Assembly (NCBI GenBank): GCA_963707965.1
Contig: CAVPRR010000003.1
Span: 277,904 to 341,903 of the forward strand
Direction: 5' to 3'
From: VRUE01 sp963707965
GTDB taxonomy: Bacteria; Actinomycetota; Thermoleophilia; Solirubrobacterales; 70-9
Length of the DNA: 64,000 bases
The notes below the pieces were generated by a model. The model was not told the DNA's origin. It made no database searches and saw nothing but the letters and a program-made list of their open reading frames with translations. Positions 35,893 to 44,843 of this stretch are shown here, in pieces; the stretch's first letter is position 1, and each line of letters starts with the position of its first letter. The translations under genes were made by a program, and so were the position numbers.

Positions 35893-37311
35893 TCAGGACC
35901 TGACGCGAACCCAGCGCTTCGCCGGCGAGTAACCGTCCTTCCTCGCGGTTGCCGCATAGCGGCCCGGCTTCGTGTCGACGGGAACGCCGATCGTCGCCCT
36001 GCCCTTGGCGTTCGTCCTGCTCGAGAGCTCCTTCCCGCCGATCTCGAGAATCACCTTGGCGCCCTGCAGCGGCCTCCCCGCGTCCGTCGCCCTGAGCGTG
36101 ACCTTCCTGTCCTGCCTGACCGCCCTCGGCTGCGCCGTGAAGGTCAACCCGGGCAGGAGTCGCTGGTGGAAGTATCGGAGGTCACCCTCTGAATCTGCGA
36201 GGGCCAGGAGATCCAGCGGGCCGCGGGAGCCCTCGGCGTTGAGGCGGTAGACAGCCCCGGTGCCGTTGGGGGGCTTGATCGAGACGATCTGACCGAGCTT
36301 CGTTGCCGCTGGGTTTGTGCGAGCGGCGTAGATCTTCCGATCGCGGTCCCAGAAGAGCCACAGCCGCCCGCCGGGCCCGGCCGTCAGGCCAGTGTGTCGC
36401 GCCTCCTGCTGGCCGCTCACCACGCTTGCGTTTGCCGCTCCGACCCGCCACCACGCCGGCCTGGCGGAGTACGGGTTGAGGCCCGAGCCGTAAGCCATGT
36501 AGACACCGCCTCCGTCGCGGCCGCTGATCGAGGCCCTCTGGCCGATCCACGGCGCCCCCGACTTCGGCGCGGTCATTGCGGTCCCGCCCGCCAGCGGCAT
36601 CGCCTTCACCGAGCCCGAGCCGGCTTCGGGCAGGTCGTTCCAGGCGACGAAGCCCGAACCGCTGGCGAGATCGAAGGCGACGTTGGGATCGACCTCGTCG
36701 GCGGCCGGCGACAGCTGGACATCCGGGTCGAGCGGACTGAGGCCGACGTGGTAACCGCTCTCGCCCGGGCCGGAATCGCCCCAGGCGGACACCACTGTGC
36801 CGGTTGGGGCTACGGATGCTCCAATGCCCGCCGCGACGTAGACGGCGCTCGGCATGGCCGTATTCGAGACGGGGGCCGGCGGAGACCAGGTCGTACCCGT
36901 TTCCGGCGCGGTGGCCGTCGAGAGGACTTCGTCGATCGCCGTCATCGGGAAGAGGCCCGCGAACAGCACCCGCAGGCCCCCTTCGGGCCCGGAGACGAGA
37001 TCGACGCTGTTGTTCATCCCCGTATTGGATGCGTAGAAGATCGTGTCCGGCCCCGTGACCGAATTCCCGTTCGCGGCGATCGCGCTGTGCAGAAGCGTGC
37101 CGGACAGGACGTCGGCCTCCCGTGTCCAGGCGACATGCAGGACGCCGTCGGCGGTGCGCTCGAGCCCGATTTCGTCGGTATTGATGGCTTCGACACCTTC
37201 GATTCCGGTGACCGGTGACCACTTCCCAGGCGGACCGGCGAGGGCCGAGCTCGCAGCCACCAGCACCACCGTTGTGGCGACCAGGTGCGCAAGTGCCCCC
37301 CTCAGATGCAT
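35893..37311 (-). CDS. Secreted propeller-like protein with C-terminal Ig-like domain
   Basis: 472 residues from ATG 37311. Signal peptide 'MHLRGALAHLVATTVVLVAASSALA' is followed by repeated beta-strand blocks ('GVLHVAWTREADVLSGTLLHSAI', 'GTVVSAWGDSG', 'GSGFVAWNDLPEAGSGSV', 'GGVYMAYGSGL', 'GRLWLFWDRDRKIYAAR'), each with an Asp-box-like or [AV]W motif, suggesting a six- or seven-bladed propeller as in sialidase-like folds. The last ~100 residues ('RQDRKVTLRATDAGRPLQGAKVILEIGGKEL...GRATIGV') form a carboxypeptidase-regulatory/Ig-like domain. No catalytic residues are recognised. Divergent from the Crp-family gene, 110 bp apart. Function is unknown. Confidence 0.75.
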   Translation of the reverse strand: MHLRGALAHLVATTVVLVAASSALAGPPGKWSPVTGIEGVEAINTDEIGLERTADGVLHVAWTREADVLSGTLLHSAIAANGNSVTGPDTIFYASNTGMNNSVDLVSGPEGGLRVLFAGLFPMTAIDEVLSTATAPETGTTWSPPAPVSNTAMPSAVYVAAGIGASVAPTGTVVSAWGDSGPGESGYHVGLSPLDPDVQLSPAADEVDPNVAFDLASGSGFVAWNDLPEAGSGSVKAMPLAGGTAMTAPKSGAPWIGQRASISGRDGGGVYMAYGSGLNPYSARPAWWRVGAANASVVSGQQEARHTGLTAGPGGRLWLFWDRDRKIYAARTNPAATKLGQIVSIKPPNGTGAVYRLNAEGSRGPLDLLALADSEGDLRYFHQRLLPGLTFTAQPRAVRQDRKVTLRATDAGRPLQGAKVILEIGGKELSSRTNAKGRATIGVPVDTKPGRYAATARKDGYSPAKRWVRVRS

Positions 37312-37421
37312 GCACCGCAGGGTAGGAGCGCCCGCCACACCTGTCGAGACTGGCCCCACAGATGTCCGGGGCGGCGGGCAAACGCGCGGCTGCCGGCGTG
37401 CTCGGGGGCCATAATTACGGC

Positions 37422-38153
37422 ATGGGTGAATCGGAGGAGGCCCAGAACGGCATCGATGGCTCGGGGAAGCTCCAGAGTCCCGACGAGCTGCTGCACAGCG
37501 TGCCGCTATTCGCGGACCTCAAGCAGGTGGAGTTGGAGCGGTTCTCGCGGGTTGCCGTGCCGCGCTCCTTCCCGGCTGCGACCCGTGTCTTCCACGAGGG
37601 GGACCACTCCGACGCCTGCTACATCGTCCGCTCCGGCAGCTTCCGGGTCACCAGGGAGCACTCCGACGGGCGCGCCATCACGCTCGCCACGCTCAGGCCG
37701 GGCGACATCTTCGGCGAGCTGGCGATGCTCGACGGCGAGGTGCGGTCGGCCAGCGTCGAGGCGCTCACGGACGGTGAGCTGCTCGCGCTCCCCGCGGGGG
37801 AGGTGCGGGCGCTGCTCTCCCGCCATCCGGAGATCACGGTGAAGCTGGTCCGGGCACTGGTGCGGCGGCTGCGCGCCGCCAACGAGCGGATCTCCCGGCA
37901 GTCCTTTCAGACCGTTCCCAGCCGGGTCGCCGGTGTCCTGTCCCAGCTGGTCGTCGAGGAGTCCTCGTCCGCCGGCGAAGGCGGTGAGGTGACGATCCGG
38001 ATGAACCAGGCCGACCTGGCGCAACTGGCCGGAACCTCGCGCGAGAGCGTCAGCCGCTTTCTCGCCGAGCTCGAGCGGGCAGGTGTCGTCCGCCCCGGCC
38101 GCGGCCGGGTCACGGTGCTCACTCCCGCAAGGCTCAACAACTACATCTTCTGA
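37422..38153 (+). CDS. Crp/Fnr-family transcriptional regulator
   Basis: 243 residues from ATG 37422. A cyclic-nucleotide-binding domain is seen at about residues 35-150 ('HEGDHSDACYIVRSGSFRV'); its phosphate-binding cassette 'FGELAMLDGEVRSASV' keeps the Glu, Arg and Ser used to bind cAMP/cGMP. A C-terminal winged helix has the recognition helix 'QLAGTSRESVSRFLAELERAG', where R-E-S-V-S-R matches the Crp recognition sequence. There are no Cys residues for Fnr-type iron-sulfur binding. A CATAAT sequence ends 6 nt before the ATG (37410-37415), so the mRNA may be leaderless. Targets are unknown. Confidence 0.9.
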   Translation: MGESEEAQNGIDGSGKLQSPDELLHSVPLFADLKQVELERFSRVAVPRSFPAATRVFHEGDHSDACYIVRSGSFRVTREHSDGRAITLATLRPGDIFGELAMLDGEVRSASVEALTDGELLALPAGEVRALLSRHPEITVKLVRALVRRLRAANERISRQSFQTVPSRVAGVLSQLVVEESSSAGEGGEVTIRMNQADLAQLAGTSRESVSRFLAELERAGVVRPGRGRVTVLTPARLNNYIF

Positions 38154-38188
38154 GATGCCCGGTGCCTGCGAAGTTCCCGTGCGTTCCG

Positions 38189-38836
38189 GTGACAGACTTC
38201 GCTGATCTGCGGAAGTCAATGGTGGGGCGGCAACTGCGTCGCCGCGGCATCCACGACGAGCGCGTTCTCGCCGCGATGGCGGAGGTGCCCCGCGAGAAGT
38301 TCGTGCCCGAGCGCCAGCGGCACCGGTCCTACGCGGACTCGGCGCTGCCGATCGGGGAGGGCCAGACGATCTCCCAGCCCTGGATCGTCGCAGCCATCTG
38401 CCAGGCACTCGAGCTGCGCGGTGAAGAGCTGGTGCTGGAGGTGGGGACCGGTTCTGGATACTCGGCCGCGGTGCTCTCCCTGCTTGCCGCGGAGGTGATC
38501 AGCGTCGAGCGCCACGAGCCGCTTGCGGCGGAGGCGCGGCGTACCCTCGACTCGCTTGGCATTGCCAACGTCGAGGTGCTGGTTCGCGATGGCAGCCGCG
38601 GCGTCCCGGAGCGGGCCCCGTTCGAGGCGATTGCCGTTCACGCGACCGCGCCCGCCGCGCCGGCGACGCTGCTGGGTCAGCTCACGGAGGGAGGTCGCCT
38701 CGTGGTACCAATCGCCGCCAGGACCGCCGACATGCTGACGGTCTTCCGGCAGCAGGATGGCGAGTTGCAGAGCGAGGTCATCGGGCCCTGCCGTTTCGTC
38801 CCCCTGGTTGGGGAGGAGGGATTCGGCCCCGCCTGA
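38189..38836 (+). CDS. pcm: Protein-L-isoaspartate O-methyltransferase
   Basis: 215 residues from GTG 38189 ('MTDFADLRKSMVGRQLRRRGI'); an in-frame GTG at 38162 would add nine residues not typical of the family. Motifs: 'DERVLAAMAEVPREKFVP', 'ADSALPIGEGQTISQPWIVA' (the PIMT active-site region), SAM-binding 'LVLEVGTGSGYSAAVL', and 'EGGRLVVPI'. It methylates isoaspartyl residues in damaged proteins to start their repair. It begins 35 bp after the Crp-family gene on the same strand and may be cotranscribed. Confidence 0.9.
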   Translation: MTDFADLRKSMVGRQLRRRGIHDERVLAAMAEVPREKFVPERQRHRSYADSALPIGEGQTISQPWIVAAICQALELRGEELVLEVGTGSGYSAAVLSLLAAEVISVERHEPLAAEARRTLDSLGIANVEVLVRDGSRGVPERAPFEAIAVHATAPAAPATLLGQLTEGGRLVVPIAARTADMLTVFRQQDGELQSEVIGPCRFVPLVGEEGFGPA

Positions 38837-38889
38837 CCCGGCCGCGAGCCCGCGGCGCTCCCACCGAGCCTGCGGGCCCAGCGCTGCTG

Positions 38890-40749
38890 CTACCGGTGCT
38901 TCGACTTCTGGTGCCGCTTGCCGATCAGCCGGTCACCGCCCCCACCGCCGACCATGCGACTGTGGCCGCGGCCGGCAATCAGTACGTCCCCTCCCCCCTT
39001 GCCCAGCAGGGAGTCGCCAGGGTTGCTGGCGATCAGCGTGTCGGGGCCAGGGGACCCCTCCAGCGCCTCGACCGACCCCAGGACGCGGCCGGGCGTGCAT
39101 GGCGTGCCGCTGCGCTTCGCCGGCCCTCCGATTTCGGCAAAGACACCCGGTGTGAAGCGGAAGAAGCTGGCGTTGTCGTTGCTCGGCCCGCCGTCGAATA
39201 TGTCGCCGTCGCAGGGGTCACCGCCAACCAGCACGTCTGAACCCGGGCCCCCGATCAGGACGCTCTGGCCACTGTCGTAGGGGACGGCGAGGTCCGTGCG
39301 GGCGCCGATCAGAGCGTCGTCGCCGCCACCACCGGCAAGACGGTCGGCGGAGCTGTCGTCGCCCGCCTCGATCACGTCATTGCCGGGCCCGCCGTTCAGG
39401 CTGTCGGCTCCCGGTCCGCCGTCGATCCTCACTTCGACGTTGCGCGGGACACTGCCGTCGACCGCCACGTAGTCATCGCCACCGTCGACGTCGATCAGGA
39501 TCGTCTGCACATCCGCAGGGCAGACAGCCGCGCCGCCGACAGCGCTGCACCCCTGTGCGTTGGACGCGGGGAGCGGGCTCTGGGCGGTTACCACGAAGTC
39601 GGAGCCCTGAAGCGAGATGGAAATGGAGTCGTTGGCCGAGGTGCCGCGCACGCTGAGCGAGCCGCTGTTGTCGATGCTGCGGGTACGGGAGACGACGGGC
39701 CCGGCGCCGGCCGCGGGCGTTTGATCGCAGGCCTCGGTGACCGCCGCGCGGTCGCAGCTCGCCCCGTCCGGCCCACCGAAGAGCTCGTCCGTCCCGGCTC
39801 GCCCGTCGAGGTGGTCGTAGCCGGCGCCGCCGTCGATCCTGTTTGCTTCGTCGTTGCCCAGCAGCGTGTCGGGGTACGCGGAGCCGACGATGTCCTCGGT
39901 GTCGGGGTCGATCGTGTCCCTGCCGTCGCCGCGGGCTGTGCCGCTGGCCAGGTCGACGGTCACCGCTTCGGAGGCTGTGGAGAAGGAGGCGATGTCGCGC
40001 GCACCGGGACCGCCGTCCATAGTGTCGAAGCCGATGTCGCCGCGGACGACGTCGGCGTCACCCGGCCCGCCGAGCAGATTGTCGCTGCCGTGGCTGCCGA
40101 GGAGTGCGTCGGTTCCCTCGTTGCCCTCGAGCGTGTCGTCGCCGAGCCCGCCATCCAGGGAATCGTTCCCGAGGCCACCGTCGATCGTGTCGTTTCCGCG
40201 CCCACCGAACAGCCGATCGTCGCCCCCCTCGCCCTCGATGACCTTGTCGCTGGCCTTGCCGGCGTAGGCGATGTCGTTCCCGGCTCCCCCCCTGAGCTGA
40301 TCGGGGCCCCTTCCGCCAAACAGCTGATCGTCGCCGGACCCACCGAACGCCCCGTCCGGCCCCTTAGCTCCGAGCAACTGGTCGTTCTCGCCCCCGCCAT
40401 CGAGGCGATCGCCGCCGGTTTCGCCGAGCAGGCGGTCGTCGCCGCCCTCGCCGTAGAGCGAGTCGTTGCCCCGGCCGCCATGGATCGTGTCGTCGCCGGG
40501 GCCGCCGCAGATCGCGTCGTTGCCGTTGGGCCCGCCGGAGATGCGGTCGTCGCCACCACCCCCGTAGATCACGTCGCTTGCCTTGCGGCCGACGATCACG
40601 TCGTTCCCAGGCGTCCCCACGATGGTTGCGTGCATGCCGGCGCAGGTTGCCGCTGAGGCCTGGCTCCAGGCGGGGACGAGCACCAGCAGCAATGTGGCGC
40701 TGGCGATCGCGCCGACCAAGCGGCGATGGGGAGAGGAACCAATATGCAT
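38890..40749 (-). CDS. Large secreted calcium-binding-repeat (RTX/hemolysin-type) protein
   Basis: 619 residues from ATG 40749. Signal peptide 'RRLVGAIASATLLLVLVPAWSQASA' then a long array of GGxGxDxhx nonapeptides (for example 'GGRGNDSLYGEGGDDRLLG', 'GGLGNDSLDGGLGDDTLEG') covering roughly residues 45-330. A break without repeats (about 340-440) contains two Cys pairs, and a second repeat array runs to the C terminus, which ends in a basic 'KRHQKSKHR'. Such proteins fold as calcium-filled beta rolls outside the cell. There is no protease or toxin domain, so a structural or matrix role is more likely than haemolysis. Confidence 0.85.
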   Translation of the reverse strand: MHIGSSPHRRLVGAIASATLLLVLVPAWSQASAATCAGMHATIVGTPGNDVIVGRKASDVIYGGGGDDRISGGPNGNDAICGGPGDDTIHGGRGNDSLYGEGGDDRLLGETGGDRLDGGGENDQLLGAKGPDGAFGGSGDDQLFGGRGPDQLRGGAGNDIAYAGKASDKVIEGEGGDDRLFGGRGNDTIDGGLGNDSLDGGLGDDTLEGNEGTDALLGSHGSDNLLGGPGDADVVRGDIGFDTMDGGPGARDIASFSTASEAVTVDLASGTARGDGRDTIDPDTEDIVGSAYPDTLLGNDEANRIDGGAGYDHLDGRAGTDELFGGPDGASCDRAAVTEACDQTPAAGAGPVVSRTRSIDNSGSLSVRGTSANDSISISLQGSDFVVTAQSPLPASNAQGCSAVGGAAVCPADVQTILIDVDGGDDYVAVDGSVPRNVEVRIDGGPGADSLNGGPGNDVIEAGDDSSADRLAGGGGDDALIGARTDLAVPYDSGQSVLIGGPGSDVLVGGDPCDGDIFDGGPSNDNASFFRFTPGVFAEIGGPAKRSGTPCTPGRVLGSVEALEGSPGPDTLIASNPGDSLLGKGGGDVLIAGRGHSRMVGGGGGDRLIGKRHQKSKHR

Positions 40750-40915
40750 CTGGTGTGGTCATCGGCGGCCCGTCCTGGCTCCCAAAGCCGCACTCGAATA
40801 TCCGTCCACCAATCGGTCCGGGACGGATTGGGCGTTCGGCCCGTGCCGGTTGGGTGTCCGGCCCTGATCGGTTGGGCGTACCGAGAGTCCTCCAGTCGGA
40901 TACGCTCGCACCGCC

Positions 40916-41320
40916 ATGAGAGGCGGCATCTACGTACTCAACTTCTACTCGGCAGTTTTCGTCGATCAGCTGAAGCGAGGTCGCAAGACGGCGACGATCC
41001 GACTCGGCGACAAGACCGCCAAGTACGAGCGCGGACAGGTCGTCTGGGTGACGGTTGGGTTTCGCCACAGCCCGCGGGAGAAGATCTTCGCGGCGGTGAT
41101 CGACGATGTCGAGATGAAGAGGGTCGGCGAACTGTCGCCGCGCGATATCGAGCACGACAATCCTGAGTTCCGCCGGCTCGAGGACGAGATCAAGTTCCTC
41201 GAGCAGATCTACGGCCGCACGGTGTCTCGGGAGGACATAGTCACCGTGATCCGCTTCTCGCAGATCGTCGAGCCTCCGGGGGCCCACTTCGGCAACGGGG
41301 AGACGCCCCGTCACAACTGA
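40916..41320 (+). CDS. ASCH-domain protein
   Basis: 134 residues. 'VDQLKRGRKTATIRLGDK' matches the ASCH signature G-x-K-x-x-T-x-R, followed by 'YERGQVVWVTVGFR' and a helical segment 'ELSPRDIEHDNPEFRRLEDEIKFLEQIYGR'. ASCH domains adopt a PUA-like fold and are thought to bind RNA or act on modified nucleosides; some are amidohydrolases or RNases. The gene stands alone between a divergent secreted protein and an SRPBCC protein. The specific role is not known. Confidence 0.8.
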   Translation: MRGGIYVLNFYSAVFVDQLKRGRKTATIRLGDKTAKYERGQVVWVTVGFRHSPREKIFAAVIDDVEMKRVGELSPRDIEHDNPEFRRLEDEIKFLEQIYGRTVSREDIVTVIRFSQIVEPPGAHFGNGETPRHN

Positions 41321-41450
41321 GGGGCGATGCGACGCGACGGCCAGAACGAATCACCGCGTGCCGACAAACCGCCCACCCCCAACGAACCGTCCCACCCCAA
41401 TTGACCGTTGATCGTGTGACCCTGCGCATCCGTACAGCCTGATCAAGCCG

Positions 41451-41924
41451 ATGGCCAACTACTCGTTCCTCACCACCTGGTTGCTGGATTCACCGCGCGA
41501 GCCGGTGTGGGAGGCGATCTACGCGCAGGAGCGCTGGCCAGGGTGGTGGCGGGGTGTGGAGGAGGCAGAGGAGATCAGGCCCGGAGAGGACGGCGGGGTC
41601 GGCTCGGTCTCGCGCCTGGTCTGGAAGAGCCTGTTGCCCTACCGGGTCGAGTTCGAGGTGACGACACGGAGGGTGGAGCGGCCGCATCTGCTCGAGGCCG
41701 ACGCCGTCGGTGAGCTGAGCGGGGTCGGGCGCTGGCGGCTCTACGAGCACGGGGGTGTCACGGCGGTCCTCTACGAGTGGAACGTCGCCACCACCAAGCG
41801 TTGGATGAACCTCCTCGCGCCGGTTGCCCGGCCCGCTTTCGAGTGGAACCACGACTGGGTGATGGCGCGCGGCGGCGAGGGAATCGCCCAGCTGCTCGGC
41901 TGCCGCCTTCTCGCCAGCCACTGA
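41451..41924 (+). CDS. SRPBCC (START/polyketide cyclase-like) family protein
   Basis: 157 residues with the typical opening 'SFLTTWLLDSPREPVWEAI' (strand then helix), a Trp-rich 'RWPGWWRGVEEAEEI', the beta sheet 'YRVEFEVTTRRVERPHLLEADAVGEL' in pieces, and a long C-terminal helix region 'PAFEWNHDWVMARGGEGIAQLL'. This is a helix-grip fold with a hydrophobic ligand cavity. Cytosolic. It precedes groESL on the same strand but CIRCE and a promoter lie between, so it is a separate unit. Ligand unknown. Confidence 0.8.
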   Translation: MANYSFLTTWLLDSPREPVWEAIYAQERWPGWWRGVEEAEEIRPGEDGGVGSVSRLVWKSLLPYRVEFEVTTRRVERPHLLEADAVGELSGVGRWRLYEHGGVTAVLYEWNVATTKRWMNLLAPVARPAFEWNHDWVMARGGEGIAQLLGCRLLASH

Positions 41925-41960
41925 ACCCGGGCGGAAGGCGGGGCCGCAGCGACTCGTTAC

Positions 41961-41987
41961 TTGACCGAGCGCACTTCCCGCTATCTT
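41961..41987 (+). promoter_or_regulatory. Putative groESL promoter
   Basis: TTGACC (41961-41966) and TATCTT (41982-41987) resemble -35 and -10 boxes, though the 15-nt gap is shorter than the ideal 17. The predicted transcription start would fall at the left edge of the CIRCE operator, the usual arrangement for HrcA repression. Confidence 0.5.
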
Positions 41988-41995
41988 TTCTGCGG

Positions 41996-42022
41996 TTGGC
42001 ACTCTCTCCTATAGAGTGCCAA
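41996..42022 (+). promoter_or_regulatory. CIRCE operator (HrcA binding site)
   Basis: TTGGCACTC, nine bases, GAGTGCCAA: a perfect 9-bp inverted repeat differing from the CIRCE consensus (TTAGCACTC-N9-GAGTGCTAA) only in one symmetrical pair. It lies 86 bp upstream of groES. HrcA would repress groESL here in the absence of heat stress; hrcA itself is not in this window. Confidence 0.95.
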
Positions 42023-42108
42023 GCGCTCTTGAGGGTCCGGTGAGCGGCTCTCAGGCGGAATTTCCTGACTTTGACCAGTAACAGCGACCGATAAACGGAG
42101 GTTCACGG

Positions 42109-42396
42109 ATGAAGCTGAAGCCCCTCGGGGACCGGCTGATCGTCAAGCCGATCGAGGAGGAGGAGACGACCGCGAGTGGCATCGTCCTCCCCGACACGGC
42201 GAAAGAGAAGCCGCAGAAGGGCAAGGTCGTCGCCGTCGGCGATGGCGCGATCAACGAGGACGGCAGTCGCCGCCCGCTCGACGTGAGCGAGGGTGACGAG
42301 GTTCTCTACTCCAAATACGGCGGTACCGAGGTCACCGTCGAGGACGAGGATCTCCTCGTGCTGCGCGAGTCGGATGTCCTCGCCAAGCTCGGCTAG
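42109..42396 (+). CDS. groES: Co-chaperonin GroES
   Basis: 95 residues, the normal length. 'MKLKPLGDRLIVKPIEEEE', the mobile loop 'ETTASGIVLPDTAKEKPQKG' and 'GDEVLYSKYGGTEV' are diagnostic. It forms the heptameric lid of GroEL. Ribosome site GGAGG sits eight bases before the ATG ('ACGGAGGTTCACGGATG'). First gene of the CIRCE-controlled operon. Confidence 0.97.
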   Translation: MKLKPLGDRLIVKPIEEEETTASGIVLPDTAKEKPQKGKVVAVGDGAINEDGSRRPLDVSEGDEVLYSKYGGTEVTVEDEDLLVLRESDVLAKLG

Positions 42397-42438
42397 ACCC
42401 GCCAACCGGACTTAAAGACCAAGGAGGACTGAAAGCAC

Positions 42439-44076
42439 ATGGCTCACAAGGAGCTGAAGTTCAAGGAGGAGGCACGGGGGGCCCTACAGGCCGGCGTCGA
42501 CGCAGTCGCCGACGCGGTCAAGGTCACCCTCGGCCCGAAAGGTCGCTACGTCGTGCTCGACAAAAAGTTCGGCGCGCCGACCATCACCAACGACGGCGTC
42601 ACCATCGCCCGCGAGATCGAGGTCGAGGACGTCTTCGAGAACCAGGGCGCGCAGCTCGTGCGCGAGGTCGCCACGGCGACCAACGACGTGGCCGGCGACG
42701 GCACTACGACGGCGACGCTGCTGGCCCAGATCATCGTCCGCCAGGGCCTCAAGAACGTGGCCGCCGGCGCCAACCCACTGGCCCTGCGCCGCGGCATCGA
42801 GAAGGCCGTCGACGAGGTCGTCGACAACCTGCGCGGCAAGCAGTCGAAGGAGGTCGCCGGCAAGGAGCAGATCGCCCGCGTCGCCGCCATCTCCGCCGCC
42901 GACGACGAGATCGGCAACGTGATCGCCGACGCGATCGAGAAGGTCGGCAAGGACGGCGTCGTCAACGTCGAGGAGGGCCAGACCTTCGGCATGGAGCTGG
43001 AGTTCACCGAGGGGATGCAGTTCGACAAGGGCTACATCTCCCCGTACATGGTCACCGACCAGGACCGCATGGAGGCGGTGCTGGAGGACCCCTACATCCT
43101 GATCGCCAACCAGAAGATCGGATCCGTGCGGGACATCCTGCCGGTGCTGGAGCAGGTGATGCAGGGCGGCAAGCCGCTGCTGATCGTCGCCGAGGACGTC
43201 GAGGGCGAGTGCCTCGCGACGCTCGTCGTCAACAAGCTGCGGGGCACCTTCACGGGTGTCGCCGTCAAGGCGCCGGGCTTCGGCGACCGCCGCAAGCGGA
43301 TGCTCGAGGACATCGCGATCCTCACCGGCGGTGAGGTGATCACCGAGGAGATGGGCCTCAAACTGGAGAACACCCAGCTCTCCCAGCTCGGCCACGCCCG
43401 CCGCATCGTCGTCTCCAAGGACACGACGACGATCATCGACGGGGCCGGCGAGGGCGAGGACATCAAGGGCCGGATCAAGCAGATCAAACAGGAGATCGAC
43501 AACACCGACTCCGACTTCGATCGCGAGAAGCTCCAGGAGCGTCTCGCCAAGCTGGCCGGCGGTGTGGCGGTGGTCAAGGTCGGCGCCGCGACCGAGACCG
43601 AGATGAAGGAGAAAAAGCACCGCGTCGAGGACGCGCTGCAGGCGACCCGGGCAGCTCTCGAGGAGGGTGTGGTGCCGGGCGGCGGCGTGGCGCTGCTGAA
43701 CGCCCAGTCCGCGCTCGACGCCGAGGCGCTCGAGGATCCGGACGAGGCGACCGGCGCCCGGATCATCCATCGCGCGCTGGAGGAGCCGGTTCGCCAGATC
43801 GCCGAGAACTCGGGGCTCGAGGGCTCGGTTGTCGTCAACAAGGTCCGCGACCTGAAGGCCGGCGAAGGCCTGAACGCGGCCAGCGGCGAGTACGGCGACC
43901 TGGTCGCCGACGGCGTCATCGACCCCACGATGGTCACGCGCTCGGCGCTCCAGAACGCGGCGTCGATCGCGAAGAACATCCTCGTCACCGAGGCCGTGGT
44001 TGCCGAACCGCCAGAGAAGGAACCGGCCGGTATGCCCGGCGGCGGCGGCATGCCGGACATGGGCGGGATGATGTAA
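42439..44076 (+). CDS. groEL: Chaperonin GroEL
   Basis: 545 residues, full length. 'LGPKGRYVVLDKKFGAPTITNDGVTIA' in pieces gives the ATP-binding start, 'AGDGTTTATLLAQ' carries the catalytic Asp loop, 'VEEGQTFGMELEFTEGMQFDKGYISPY' marks the apical domain, and 'VPGGGVALL' the equatorial return. The C terminus is the Gly/Met-rich tail 'GMPGGGGMPDMGGMM' of the folding-active paralogues. Ribosome site AAGGAGGA is ten bases upstream. It folds cytosolic proteins with GroES; 42 bp separates the two genes. Confidence 0.98.
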   Translation: MAHKELKFKEEARGALQAGVDAVADAVKVTLGPKGRYVVLDKKFGAPTITNDGVTIAREIEVEDVFENQGAQLVREVATATNDVAGDGTTTATLLAQIIVRQGLKNVAAGANPLALRRGIEKAVDEVVDNLRGKQSKEVAGKEQIARVAAISAADDEIGNVIADAIEKVGKDGVVNVEEGQTFGMELEFTEGMQFDKGYISPYMVTDQDRMEAVLEDPYILIANQKIGSVRDILPVLEQVMQGGKPLLIVAEDVEGECLATLVVNKLRGTFTGVAVKAPGFGDRRKRMLEDIAILTGGEVITEEMGLKLENTQLSQLGHARRIVVSKDTTTIIDGAGEGEDIKGRIKQIKQEIDNTDSDFDREKLQERLAKLAGGVAVVKVGAATETEMKEKKHRVEDALQATRAALEEGVVPGGGVALLNAQSALDAEALEDPDEATGARIIHRALEEPVRQIAENSGLEGSVVVNKVRDLKAGEGLNAASGEYGDLVADGVIDPTMVTRSALQNAASIAKNILVTEAVVAEPPEKEPAGMPGGGGMPDMGGMM

Positions 44077-44124
44077 CGAGCGCCGACCAGGCGTATGCTC
44101 GCCTCAACAGGCGAGTGACTTTGC

Positions 44125-44156
44125 GAGGGGCCCGGGCGACCGGGCCCCTCGTATTT
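44125..44156 (+). terminator. Rho-independent terminator after groEL
   Basis: A perfect 10-bp stem, GAGGGGCCCG (44125-44134) and CGGGCCCCTC (44141-44150), with a 6-nt loop and followed by GTATTTAT. It lies about 50 bp past the groEL stop. Confidence 0.85.
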
Positions 44157-44368
44157 ATGGTCCTCCTTCCGACTTGGGGGTGAAAGCGCGGCCTGAATCG
44201 CCTCGCTTCCGCATGAGAGGCGGAAATCGCGCGATGCGCTGCGCCGAGCGGCGCTGCGCATCCGGAACGGCCCGCGAGGACCTGCCGCGCAGCGCTCCCG
44301 GCCTTCTCCAGGCTTCCAGCGGGGAAAGGCCCGAAGCGCCGCCGCGGACCGCCCCGCCCGCCAGCGCT

Positions 44369-44405
44369 GCTCACTTTGACCCCACCCCGCTGGGTCAAAG
44401 TGAGC
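44369..44405. repeat. Perfect 14-bp inverted repeat
   Basis: GCTCACTTTGACCC (44369-44382) and GGGTCAAAGTGAGC (44392-44405) with a 9-nt loop. The lack of a T-run and distance from any gene argue against a simple terminator. It could be a mobile-element end, a protein-binding dyad or an RNA hairpin. Confidence 0.85.
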
Positions 44406-44456
44406 TGCGCCACTCCGCGGGCACCGGGCCTGGCGCTGTCCGAACCCCCGTGGGGT

Positions 44457-44509
44457 GCGCCTCCCGCACTGCCCCCTACCTGCAGGTGTGGGGGCAGCGC
44501 GGGAGGCGC
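44457..44509. repeat. 20-bp inverted repeat with nested palindrome
   Basis: Arms 44457-44476 (GCGCCTCCCGCACTGCCCCC) and 44490-44509 pair at 19 of 20 positions. The 13-nt loop itself contains the 8-bp palindrome CCTGCAGG. This would form a very stable hairpin in RNA or a cruciform in DNA. Confidence 0.85.
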
Positions 44510-44843
44510 GGCCCCAGTGCCGCCAATTACCCCGGTGGGGACGGGCATTCCAGCGGGTGCGTCGATGCGACGCCCGGGCGATTCACCCCCAACTCGAGAG
44601 GAGAGCCTTGTTTATGCACCCGGTACCGAACCGGACCCACCACCACCGCATCTCCCGCTCCCTCACTCCCCCCTCGCCCTCTTCACTCCCCCTCACCCTC
44701 CCTCCCTCACTGTGTGTCTGCGCGGCCCAGTTGCGCAAGTCGACACAAGCATGGGACGCAATTGGCACAGTGCGCGCACCACCTGTGCGTCGATCCGGTC
44801 CACGATCTCAGCCGCGATGGGCGCCAGACGACAATTCATCCCC

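Larger units (their letters stand above)
44157..44843. other. Gene-free stretch with strong inverted repeats
   Basis: Nearly 700 bp between the groEL terminator and the palindromic elements. No reading frame with family features was found in either direction; the open frames are Arg/Pro/Ala-rich and look like GC-driven shadows. It contains the two inverted repeats listed separately (44369-44405 and 44457-44509) and a pyrimidine-rich segment on the plus strand near 44635-44710 (CTCCCTC runs). Confidence 0.6.
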
